A stretch of 36,959 nucleotides of DNA, taken from IMG/VR virus record IMGVR_UViG_3300044846_002246, positions 1-36,959 of that record; one strand, 5' to 3'. Both the position numbers and the translations under genes were made by a program. Below are positions 5,878 to 11,540 of the stretch, in pieces. Every line of letters begins with the position of its first letter. The stretch's first letter is position 1. The notes beneath the pieces are model-generated. The model did no database searches, had not been told where the DNA came from, and was given only the letters and a program-made list of their open reading frames with translations. The stretch is from a virus.

Positions 5878-6515
5878 AGGGAATATTTGTCCTCGGCCTC
5901 CAGCGCGAGGCATACCGCAAGGGAGAGTGAGTAAGGCACGACTGCCCGGTGCGCCGCGTCCGAGGCCGTGACGATCGCGCCCTTAGCCGATCCGGCGGCA
6001 GAGGTGTGGCAGGATGCTCCGGCCTTGCAGGGCATATGCAGTACCAACTCCGGGGGGAATCCACCCCACAGGTCGGTCGGCTTCTGGGCGGCCTCGCCGT
6101 ACTGGCAGTAGGTTACAGTCCTGCGTTCAAGGCCGCATACCTCGGGCATCCGGCGCATCTTGCCGACCGGGTTCTCGATGATGAAGTACCTCGGCTGGAG
6201 TTCGTTGATGAGCGCGACTGTCTTCTGAAGGATCTTGATACCTAGGTTGGCCTTGACGCTGATCGCTTTCAGTTGCCCTACCTCATCCGTCTTCCAGTTG
6301 AATGCATACCTCAGACGGCTGAAGCCCTCGCACGGCGGGGACGCGAGTATGATGTCCGGGCGCTGCGGGAGATCCGATGCCTTAACATCTAGGATATCCT
6401 TGCACAGCGTTGGAGTGAAACGCTTGGACTTGTCCAAGGTAAACACATCGTGTCCGCGTTCTTTGAACGCAGCACTCCAGCCGCCTAGGCCGCAGAATAG
6501 ATCAATTACCTTCAA
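5874..6515 (-). CDS. DNA (cytosine-5) methyltransferase, compact phage type
   Basis: A 213-residue protein with the ordered motifs of C5-cytosine methyltransferases, which transfer a methyl group from S-adenosylmethionine to C5 of cytosine in a specific DNA site. Motif I is VIDLFCGLGGWS (3-14, SAM binding), motif IV SPPCEGFS (59-66) with catalytic Cys62, motif VI FIIENP (111-116), motif VIII QYGEAAQKPTDLWG (138-151), and a motif X-like RAVVPYSLSLAV near the end. It is much shorter than bacterial enzymes such as Dcm; the region between VIII and X, where target recognition normally lies, is only about 40 residues. It starts 14 nt inside the 6502-6873 gene. Protection of phage DNA against host restriction is the likely role; the target site cannot be read from sequence. 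Confidence 0.9.
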   Translation of the reverse strand: MKVIDLFCGLGGWSAAFKERGHDVFTLDKSKRFTPTLCKDILDVKASDLPQRPDIILASPPCEGFSRLRYAFNWKTDEVGQLKAISVKANLGIKILQKTVALINELQPRYFIIENPVGKMRRMPEVCGLERRTVTYCQYGEAAQKPTDLWGGFPPELVLHMPCKAGASCHTSAAGSAKGAIVTASDAAHRAVVPYSLSLAVCLALEAEDKYSL

Positions 6516-6873
6516 TGCCTAGTATGGCTTTGAGGAAGCGGGTGCGGAACTCGATGACATCCTCGCCGAGATCAGGCTGTACCTTGGCCTCGTTGATCTT
6601 GCTGCCGTAGAGGCGCACGGCCTCGGCGATGGAAGACCACAACTTGTCATACCTCCGATACATAATCACCTTCTGGGACAGGGTGATTTCCTTGGCCGTG
6701 GTCTTGGGGTCACGGCAGGCGAAGGCGAGGCAGCGCAGCGTGTTCCAAGAAAGTTCGGGGATGGTGTCGTCTCCGACAGCATCGTTGAATCGCTCGGCCG
6801 CCCGGGGTAGCAGTTTGAAATAGGAGACTGCCTCATCGACAGTCTTGGGCTTGGTGGCTTTGGTAGTGGTCAT
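6502..6873 (-). CDS. hypothetical helical protein upstream of the methyltransferase
   Basis: A 123-residue protein beginning with a Lys/Thr-rich stretch (MTTTKATKPKT) and continuing as probable helices (VDEAVSYFKLLPRAAERF, LSQKVIMYRRYDKLWSSIAEAVRLY). I do not recognise it. It overlaps the methyltransferase start by 14 nt and the preceding gene's stop by 4 nt, so a role linked to the methyltransferase, for example as an accessory or regulatory protein, is possible but unproven. TTCCATCCCACCAAATG at its start resembles the CCCACCAAAA leaders. Confidence 0.72.
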   Translation of the reverse strand: MTTTKATKPKTVDEAVSYFKLLPRAAERFNDAVGDDTIPELSWNTLRCLAFACRDPKTTAKEITLSQKVIMYRRYDKLWSSIAEAVRLYGSKINEAKVQPDLGEDVIEFRTRFLKAILGIEGN

Positions 6874-7145
6874 TTGGTGGGATGGAAGTTGTTGACGCAG
6901 TAGTCATTCGGGACGATGAAAGCGCCGTCTGCGAAGGCTGCGTGGAGGTCGCACTCGATGATGGCGCACTCGGCTTTAAGGTCGGAGTGGACATCCCGGC
7001 TGCCATTCTTGATGGCGGCCGCCTCGGCTTCCTGCCTGCTCTGGAAGAACAGGAGGGAGGTCATCTTGATGTCAGTGGAAATCCCGGTGCGGCTGATGAC
7101 GAGGCCGTAGATTTTTGCAGATGTGAATTCAATAGTGTGGCTCAT
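6870..7145 (-). CDS. hypothetical small protein, first gene of the methyltransferase operon
   Basis: A 91-residue protein starting MSHTIEFTSAKIYGLVIS, probably beta-rich at the N-terminus, with a helix near residues 35-50 (SRQEAEAAAIKNGSRDVHSDL) and an AECAIIECDLHAAF segment. I do not recognise it. The ATG at 7145 is chosen over an upstream in-frame start because a TTGACT element precedes it at a leaderless-type distance (36 nt). It is the first gene of the unit 6870-7145, 6502-6873, 5874-6515, 5587-5877. Confidence 0.7.
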   Translation of the reverse strand: MSHTIEFTSAKIYGLVISRTGISTDIKMTSLLFFQSRQEAEAAAIKNGSRDVHSDLKAECAIIECDLHAAFADGAFIVPNDYCVNNFHPTK

Positions 7146-7187
7146 AGGAAGGACGGATAGAATCCGTACCCCGACCCATAGAGTCAA
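7146..7187 (-). promoter_or_regulatory. putative promoter: TTGACT 36 nt before the start codon
   Basis: GGTTGACT (minus strand; TTGACT 7187-7182) is followed 36 nt later by the ATG at 7145. The spacer contains GGTCGGGGTACGG (complement at 7164-7176), which recurs at 15278-15289 on the plus strand. The weak -10 candidate GATTCT or ATTCTA sits 17-18 nt from the TTGACT. Confidence 0.5.
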
Positions 7188-7196
7188 CCACTAATT

Positions 7197-7685
7197 TCAG
7201 CCTTTTGTATTTTCTTCGCCGGGAGGATTAACATCAATAATAGGGCCGCCGAATCCGAGAAGTTTGTTGATGTCATCGGCCGAAATCTTGAGTTCAGCCT
7301 TGACCTGCACAGTCGGGGTGGGGTCGATTAGTTTTTCCATCTTATCGATGGCGATGGCCGTGGGCAGCATCAATTGACCAATCGGAATATCATCCACCTC
7401 ATTGTCCAGCCGCTGCAAAGACTTGTCAATGAAGGAAGCGAGGCGGGCTGCGGTGCGGCGCTTGAAGGCCAGCATATCCAGTTGCCCAGCGTCAGCCATA
7501 TTGTTTCGGATCTCGCGCACCATCGTAGGGTCGGCGGCCACAAGTTTGGCGGTCTCGACCGGGGGTGTGCCTTGCTTGAGCAGGCTTTCGATCCGCTTCT
7601 TGGTAGCAGGAGGGAGTTTAGCCCCGGCCTTCTCGGGGGTGCTGTCAAGGCGCTCGTACTTAGGCTCTGAATCCATACCCGACAT
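7197..7685 (-). CDS. helix-turn-helix protein, possible terminase small subunit
   Basis: A 162-residue protein. A likely HTH occupies residues about 25-62 (ATKKRIESLLKQGTPPVETAKLVAADPTMVREIRNNM), followed by a long helical region and a C-terminal segment (IAIDKMEKLIDPTPTVQVKAELKISADDINKLLGFGG) of the kind seen in small-terminase-like HTH proteins. It could therefore recognise the packaging site, but no large terminase is adjacent, so a transcription regulator remains equally possible. ATG codons exist at 7685 and 7676; I use the first. It is transcribed divergently from the RusA gene, with 42 nt between the start codons, where it might also act as a regulator. Confidence 0.65.
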   Translation of the reverse strand: MSGMDSEPKYERLDSTPEKAGAKLPPATKKRIESLLKQGTPPVETAKLVAADPTMVREIRNNMADAGQLDMLAFKRRTAARLASFIDKSLQRLDNEVDDIPIGQLMLPTAIAIDKMEKLIDPTPTVQVKAELKISADDINKLLGFGGPIIDVNPPGEENTKG

Positions 7686-7693
7686 ATAACTGG

Positions 7694-7727
7694 TTGACTC
7701 GCAATAGCAAGCGGGATAAAGGGCGCT
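7694..7727 (+). promoter_or_regulatory. putative promoter of the replication operon
   Basis: TTGACT at 7694-7699 is followed 17 nt later by TAAAGG (7717-7722), a poor -10, and by the ATG at 7728, 28 nt after the TTGACT. The expected +1 is at the ATG. AAAGGG a few nt before the ATG could alternatively act as a ribosome-binding site if transcription starts upstream. This is the divergent region between the minus and plus blocks. Confidence 0.5.
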
Positions 7728-8189
7728 ATGGAATTCATCCTATCGCTGCCTCCACCCCCTACGCACCAAGCAGCCCTGCGTATCCTTAAGACCCGTGACG
7801 GCCGCCAGTTTATCGGCAAGATGGCTAGGTCTAACGCTGTCAAGTGGTGCAAGGCCGCAACCCTGCTGCTCAAAGCCGAGGCTGGTCGGCGCGGCTACCA
7901 GATGGTATCCGAAGCCTGCTATGTCTATGTTAAGTTTTACTACCCCCACACCAAGGAGTCCAAGCGTGAGGCCGTGCGGGGTGGCTACACCGTTGTGGAC
8001 AAGGCTACCCGTCCCGACCTCGACAACCTAGCCAAGGGTGTGCTGGACTGTCTGGTGGATGCCGGGGTACTGAAGGATGACGGGATGATCTGCCAGTTGA
8101 ACCTCTGCAAATATTATGCAGATACTGAGAAGGTTACTATTGACATCGTCAAGAAGAGCATCGATAACCAACCCGCACAACGCACCTAA
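7728..8189 (+). CDS. rusA: RusA-family Holliday junction resolvase
   Basis: A 153-residue protein of the RusA family, dimeric metal-dependent endonucleases that cut Holliday junctions symmetrically. The N-terminal beta strand with prolines (MEFILSLPPPPTHQ) and the signature RPDLDNLAKGVLDCLVDAGVLKDDGMI (95-121) are diagnostic, with conserved Asp97, Asp99, Asp107 and Asp117/118 as likely metal ligands. It is the first gene of the plus-strand operon and touches the next ATG (8189) by one base. In this phage it would resolve recombination intermediates made by the RecE-like and Rad52-like proteins before packaging. Confidence 0.9.
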   Translation: MEFILSLPPPPTHQAALRILKTRDGRQFIGKMARSNAVKWCKAATLLLKAEAGRRGYQMVSEACYVYVKFYYPHTKESKREAVRGGYTVVDKATRPDLDNLAKGVLDCLVDAGVLKDDGMICQLNLCKYYADTEKVTIDIVKKSIDNQPAQRT

Positions 8190-8995
8190 TGAGCAATAAC
8201 AACGCCATCATCAGCGGTCTTCCTGCAAAGGAGTACCGCTCCCGTCCCGGGGCTAACGCCTCGTATCTGAAGAAGTTCGCCATCTCCCCGCTCTATGCGG
8301 AGAATGACGAGTTTGAATCCTCCGCTGCCACCGACCTCGGCGAGTACATCCACGCGCTGACGATCGACCCGGCCAGCCTTGAGAACTTCGCCTGCCTGCC
8401 GACTACTGGCGAGGGCAGCAAGAAAGCCCGTGAGGCTTGGCGCGCCGAGCATCCCGAGGGTATCCTGCTCTCGCCCTCGGCGATGGAGAACGGCAAGGCT
8501 GCTGCTGCTTCGCTGAAGGCTTACCCGCACTTCAACGAACTGATGTCGCTGGACGGCATCGACACCGAGGTCTCCCTCTTCTGCAAGCACCCCAAGTACG
8601 GCTTCCCGATGAAAGCCCGGGTGGACATCTTGGCCGACAACAGCCACGGCCTGATCCTCGGGGATGTGAAGTCGTATGGCAAGCCGCTCACCAAGAAGAC
8701 CCTGTTCTGGGATATCCGTGACCGGGGATACGACATCCAGTTGGTTCACTACCGCCGCTGCCTCCAGATTATCGGCAATCGAGGCCCGGACGAGATGGCT
8801 CTGTACTTCGTGGAGAGCGAGACTAAGGCGCACGACTGCTGCAAGGTCATCCTCGATGAGGGCTGGTTGGCGCACGCCGAGCATCGTCTTGACGAGTATT
8901 ATCGGATCTACAACGAGTGCAAGGAGTCGGGCGTGTTCCCCGGCTTCAACTTTGGCAAGCCGCTCACCCTAACCCTCGGGGATAACCTGTCGTGA
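8189..8995 (+). CDS. RecE-like PD-(D/E)XK exonuclease
   Basis: A 268-residue protein resembling the RecE-type/DUF3799 PD-(D/E)XK nucleases that resect double-stranded DNA ends for single-strand annealing recombination. Visible elements are LGEYIHALTID with His55 (residues 50-60), Glu127, the active-site pair ARVDIL (Asp146) and GDVKSY (Asp159, Lys161), and the following helix IQLVHYRRCLQ typical of the fold. Residues 75-115 are a charged helical insert. It lies directly after RusA (TAATG-type junction) and a few genes before the Rad52-like annealase (11533), the usual exonuclease/annealase pairing. Its stop overlaps the GTG of the initiator gene by 3 nt. Confidence 0.87.
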   Translation: MSNNNAIISGLPAKEYRSRPGANASYLKKFAISPLYAENDEFESSAATDLGEYIHALTIDPASLENFACLPTTGEGSKKAREAWRAEHPEGILLSPSAMENGKAAAASLKAYPHFNELMSLDGIDTEVSLFCKHPKYGFPMKARVDILADNSHGLILGDVKSYGKPLTKKTLFWDIRDRGYDIQLVHYRRCLQIIGNRGPDEMALYFVESETKAHDCCKVILDEGWLAHAEHRLDEYYRIYNECKESGVFPGFNFGKPLTLTLGDNLS

Positions 8996-9657
8996 GCGAA
9001 CCCAAGGAAGGTTTCGGCCTCTGGATTCCGGGGGCGGTACTCTCACGCCGTGACATTAGCCTAGAGGAGAAATGCCTCTACGGGCTGCTGGAGGTCTTGG
9101 ATGACGGCAAGGGGTGTTGGGCATCCAACGACTGGCTTGCGACCCGTCTGAGCGTCAGCGAGAGGGCAATCCAGCGGTATCTGGCTCGGCTGGAGGAGGT
9201 CGGTCTGGTCATCAAGGTGATCAACGAGGCCGCTGGCAACCAGCGCCGGGTGCAGACCGTGGGGGTGCAGGCTGTCGCTACCCCCTCACGCCAATCTGTC
9301 GTGACCCTCACGCCAACTTGTCGTGACCCTCACGCCAATCTGTCGTCCAAGAGTAATAATGAGAATAGAAATGAGAAAGATACAGAACCCCTACCCCTTG
9401 TTCTTCCTCACGGTGAGAACTTCAAGAGGTCTTGGACTGAATGGGTGAACTACCGAACCAAGACCAAGAAGCGTCTCTCTCGGTTCGCGCAGGAAAAGCA
9501 ACTCATCCTCCTCACCGGGCTGACCGAGGACGATGCCGTGGCCTGCATCAACCGCTCGATCGCCAACGACTGGCAGGGACTGTTCCCCGAGAAGCAGAAT
9601 AATAGTAAACCTTTTAAGAAAATCCTAACTCCGAAAGACCACGCCAATGGCTTCTGA
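8992..9657 (+). CDS. replication initiator-like protein with winged HTH, carrying iterons
   Basis: A 221-residue protein starting at GTG 8992 (GTGA overlap with the nuclease stop). Residues about 20-78 (ISLEEKCLYGLLEVLDDGKGCWASNDWLATRLSVSERAIQRYLARLEEVGLV) are a helix-turn-helix of the type found in phage O-like and DnaD-like initiators. The middle (about 97-120) is encoded by three 22-bp DNA repeats and reads as unstructured, polar sequence. The C-terminal 80 residues (FKRSWTEWVNYRTKTKKRLSRFAQEKQLILL) are a helical domain of the sort that contacts helicase or loader. A DnaC-like loader follows at 9868. The parallel with lambda O (initiator gene containing its own origin) supports origin binding; this is inference. 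Confidence 0.82.
   Translation: MSEPKEGFGLWIPGAVLSRRDISLEEKCLYGLLEVLDDGKGCWASNDWLATRLSVSERAIQRYLARLEEVGLVIKVINEAAGNQRRVQTVGVQAVATPSRQSVVTLTPTCRDPHANLSSKSNNENRNEKDTEPLPLVLPHGENFKRSWTEWVNYRTKTKKRLSRFAQEKQLILLTGLTEDDAVACINRSIANDWQGLFPEKQNNSKPFKKILTPKDHANGF
9283..9390 (+). repeat. putative origin: three 22-bp iterons plus AT-rich stretch
   Basis: Three head-to-tail copies lie at 9283-9304, 9305-9326 and 9327-9348, consensus CCCTCACGCCAAYYTGTCGT plus GA (CC in copy 3). Copies 1 and 3 are identical over 20 nt; copy 2 differs by a TC/CT swap. Within each, TCACG and CGTGA form an inverted repeat around a 9-nt centre; the right arm is broken in copy 3. The unit is 22 nt, not a multiple of three, so each copy is read in a different frame and encodes different residues; conservation is therefore at the DNA level. 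Immediately downstream, 9349-9390 is the AT-richest part of the gene. A related half-palindrome, TCACGCCGTGA, lies at 9043-9053. Confidence 0.78.
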
Positions 9658-9871
9658 AGAAGAAATCAACCGCCTCGGCTTTGACGCTTGGGCTGACAAC
9701 AAGATGATCAACGCCATCGAAGACTTCGTGATGCCCGGTGAGGGCTGGGTACGCCACGAAGGCAAGACCCACGAACTGTTCGTCAAGTGGGACGACAGCA
9801 GCATCCACTGCATCATCCGCGCCTACACGGCTGACGGCTGGCAGACCTACGAGCGGGACATCAAGCGATGA
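9647..9871 (+). CDS. hypothetical small acidic protein
   Basis: A 74-residue protein (MASEEEINRLGFDAWADNKM...) that I do not recognise. It is acidic at the N-terminus with a probable beta-sheet C-terminal half (THELFVKWDDSSIHCIIRAYTADGW). It starts 11 nt inside the initiator gene and overlaps the helicase-loader start by 4 nt, so it is made in fixed proportion with both. A replication accessory role is possible from position only. Confidence 0.72.
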   Translation: MASEEEINRLGFDAWADNKMINAIEDFVMPGEGWVRHEGKTHELFVKWDDSSIHCIIRAYTADGWQTYERDIKR

Positions 9872-10557
9872 GCAAGCAAAAGTGCCAAGGCTGCGGTGGC
9901 GCTGTCACCCCAGTCTACAATCCCATCAAACATTCGTTCAAGGGACTGCACACCTGCAAGATCTGCGCCGACTCCGGCAAGACCTCGTACTGGGAAGCCC
10001 CATTTGACTTCGGGAAGATGATGGACAAGACTGGCCTGCAATGGGCTGAGCGTCACCCCGAGTACCCGGCGGCCTTCATCGACACCGACATCAATAGGCT
10101 CGGTGGTAGCCTGAAGTCTGCCGTCAACTGGATGCCCTCCGACAAGCCCTTCCTCGTCCTGCACGGGACGACAGGCGCTGGCAAGAGCCGCACCGCTTGG
10201 CTCGTCTTCAATCGGATCTGGCTGGAGAACTTCCCAGACAAGGCCGTCTGGCTGCCGATGCGGAAACTGGAAGCGGCCATTGAGAAGGGGTTCGATGACC
10301 ATAAGCACGGACAGGTGCTGGACTACTTCTGCAATGTGCCGCTGCTGGCGTTTGACGACCTAGGCAAGGAACGCCTGACCGCCCGTATGGAATCCGACCT
10401 CTTTGGGATCATCGATGAGCGAACCCAGAATCTTAAGACCACCATCATCACGACCAACTACAATGGACAATCCCTCCTTGAACGCTTCGGCAACCAAGAG
10501 ACAGGCCAAGCCTTCATCCGGCGCATCCGTGAGTTCAGCACCGCAGTACAAGGTTAG
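9868..10557 (+). CDS. DnaC-like helicase loader (AAA+ ATPase)
   Basis: A 229-residue AAA+ protein of the DnaC/DnaI helicase-loader group, which delivers the replicative helicase to the origin using ATP. The N-terminus has CxxC pairs (Cys6/Cys9 and Cys30/Cys33), a likely zinc site, as in DnaI-type loaders. Walker A is GTTGAGKS (100-107), Walker B LLAFDDLG (159-166), sensor 1 TTNY (195-198), and IRRIREF near 217-223 supplies the arginine finger. It follows the O-like initiator, as in many phages that borrow the host helicase and polymerase. No phage helicase or polymerase is in the window, which fits. Confidence 0.9.
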   Translation: MSKQKCQGCGGAVTPVYNPIKHSFKGLHTCKICADSGKTSYWEAPFDFGKMMDKTGLQWAERHPEYPAAFIDTDINRLGGSLKSAVNWMPSDKPFLVLHGTTGAGKSRTAWLVFNRIWLENFPDKAVWLPMRKLEAAIEKGFDDHKHGQVLDYFCNVPLLAFDDLGKERLTARMESDLFGIIDERTQNLKTTIITTNYNGQSLLERFGNQETGQAFIRRIREFSTAVQG

Positions 10558-10768
10558 GGGTCTGGACAACACCACATTCCCTATGCGCTGGAAGATCGAG
10601 TCGGAGAAGGACGGGTACTCGGTCAACCTAGCCGAGGACACCTGTACTTGCAGCCACTGGGTATTCCGGCTCTCCAAGAACACTGGCCCTGCCCGGCGCT
10701 GCAAGCACATCGAGATCGCCCGGAACAGGCTGCTGGATTATTTCATCAAACATCAAACTAATCGTTGA
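10529..10768 (+). CDS. SWIM-type zinc-finger protein
   Basis: A 79-residue protein. The core CTCSHWVFRLSKNTGPARRCKHIE matches the SWIM zinc finger (CxC...CxH), a module that binds DNA or protein and is found in recombination factors. The start is uncertain: GTG 10529 (GTGAGT, like other GTGAGC starts here) gives 79 residues and a 29-nt overlap with the helicase loader; ATG 10583 would give 61 residues and still keep the whole finger. Its position between the loader and the recombination genes suggests a DNA-binding accessory factor. Confidence 0.75.
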   Translation: MSSAPQYKVRGLDNTTFPMRWKIESEKDGYSVNLAEDTCTCSHWVFRLSKNTGPARRCKHIEIARNRLLDYFIKHQTNR

Positions 10769-10803
10769 CACATCCCCACCCCGTACACAAAACATCCTCA
10801 CCT
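10765..10803 (+). promoter_or_regulatory. putative internal promoter: TTGACA 33 nt before the start codon
   Basis: A perfect -35 hexamer TTGACA (10765-10770) overlaps the stop codon of the SWIM gene and lies 33 nt before the ATG at 10804, the same leaderless-type spacing as the other TTGAC elements. No clear -10 is present; CAAAAC lies at 17 nt. It could give the secreted lysozyme-like gene separate expression. Confidence 0.5.
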
Positions 10804-11268
10804 ATGAAGCGTATCCTATCACTCCTCTTGGCGTTTTCCACCTGTCAGGCCAAGTCCATCGTCACCGAAGATCTCGTCCACAAGGTCGGCATCATTGAGT
10901 CCAATCTCAACACCAAGGCGGTCGGTGATGACGGCGATAGCCTCGGGGCTTTCCAGATTAGCCGCCGCTGCTGGTCTGATGCCGCCGCTTATAGCCGCCT
11001 CATCGCCGGGCCGCACGACAGCATCCTGCCGGAAGCGTGGAAGGACTGGGCGCACGACTACGAGATCTCGCACCGCGCCGCCACTTTGATTCTCCAGATG
11101 CACGAAGAGCGTATGTTGAAGAACAAGATTAAGCCGACCCCGTTTAAGTTGTATATGGCCTACAATATGGGATACTTCGGTGCTGCCCAGCACGATTTCG
11201 ACATCAACCAGACTTGGGGTATGCGCCGCGCCATCCTCGTCCGAGCGCAGACCATCCTCTCCCGATGA
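10804..11268 (+). CDS. secreted lysozyme/transglycosylase-like endolysin
   Basis: A 154-residue protein with an N-terminal signal-like segment (MKRILSLLLAFSTCQA, probable cleavage near residue 16) and a lysozyme-like fold: catalytic-type Glu32 in GIIESNLN, then GDDGDSLGAFQIS (41-53) and a late YMAYNMGYFG motif, as in soluble lytic transglycosylase-like and goose-type lysozymes. It would cleave the glycan strands of peptidoglycan after Sec export. The ATG at 10804 is preferred because the signal peptide starts there and the TTGACA element is 33 nt upstream. It sits in the replication/recombination operon rather than with the holin-like genes at 15.4-16.8 kb. The family is clear; use at lysis rather than elsewhere is inference. 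Confidence 0.8.
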   Translation: MKRILSLLLAFSTCQAKSIVTEDLVHKVGIIESNLNTKAVGDDGDSLGAFQISRRCWSDAAAYSRLIAGPHDSILPEAWKDWAHDYEISHRAATLILQMHEERMLKNKIKPTPFKLYMAYNMGYFGAAQHDFDINQTWGMRRAILVRAQTILSR

Positions 11269-11540
11269 GCAACATCAAGTCCATCCTCAAGATCGCCGAG
11301 GAGGAGGCGGCCCGGCTCGATAACGAACTGAATATTTCTAACGAGCAAGTCATCTATCTTGCTGACAAACTAGCCAAGGTGTTCCACTCTCTGCGCCGCT
11401 TCAATGAGACGCACGGCCGGGATCTCCACCCTGATGTACTTGATGCGTTCAACTCGGCGTGGCGCAACCACGAAGCCACCTTCGACATCTGGCAGTCCTA
11501 TCAAAACAACAACTCTCAACCCACCCAAAACAATGAGTAA
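11265..11540 (+). CDS. hypothetical helical protein upstream of the annealase
   Basis: A 91-residue helical protein (MSNIKSILKIAEEEAARLDNEL...) with heptad-like spacing over the first 45 residues and an Asn/Gln-rich tail (YQNNNSQPTQNNE). I do not recognise it. It starts by a 4-nt ATGA overlap with the endolysin and ends 8 nt inside the Rad52-like gene; the tail codons themselves contain the CAACCCACCCAAAACA leader of that gene. A recombination accessory role is possible from context only. Confidence 0.72.
   Translation: MSNIKSILKIAEEEAARLDNELNISNEQVIYLADKLAKVFHSLRRFNETHGRDLHPDVLDAFNSAWRNHEATFDIWQSYQNNNSQPTQNNE
11519..11532 (+). promoter_or_regulatory. plus-strand copy of the CAACCCACCCAAAACA-type leader
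   Basis: CAACCCACCCAAAACA immediately before the ATG at 11533 matches the minus-strand leaders at 4807-4825 and 2441-2470. There is no Shine-Dalgarno sequence. Its presence on the other strand, in front of an unrelated gene, argues that it is a functional signal rather than local duplication. Confidence 0.5.

Noticed and set aside
7370-7873. 167-codon minus-strand frame across the divergent promoter region
   Set aside because: It overlaps two well-supported divergent genes (the HTH protein and RusA) in another frame and would cross the promoter region.
9283-9348. Tandem repeats as a possible small CRISPR array
   Set aside because: The 22-bp units are directly adjacent without spacers and lie inside a coding gene; an iteron array fits better.
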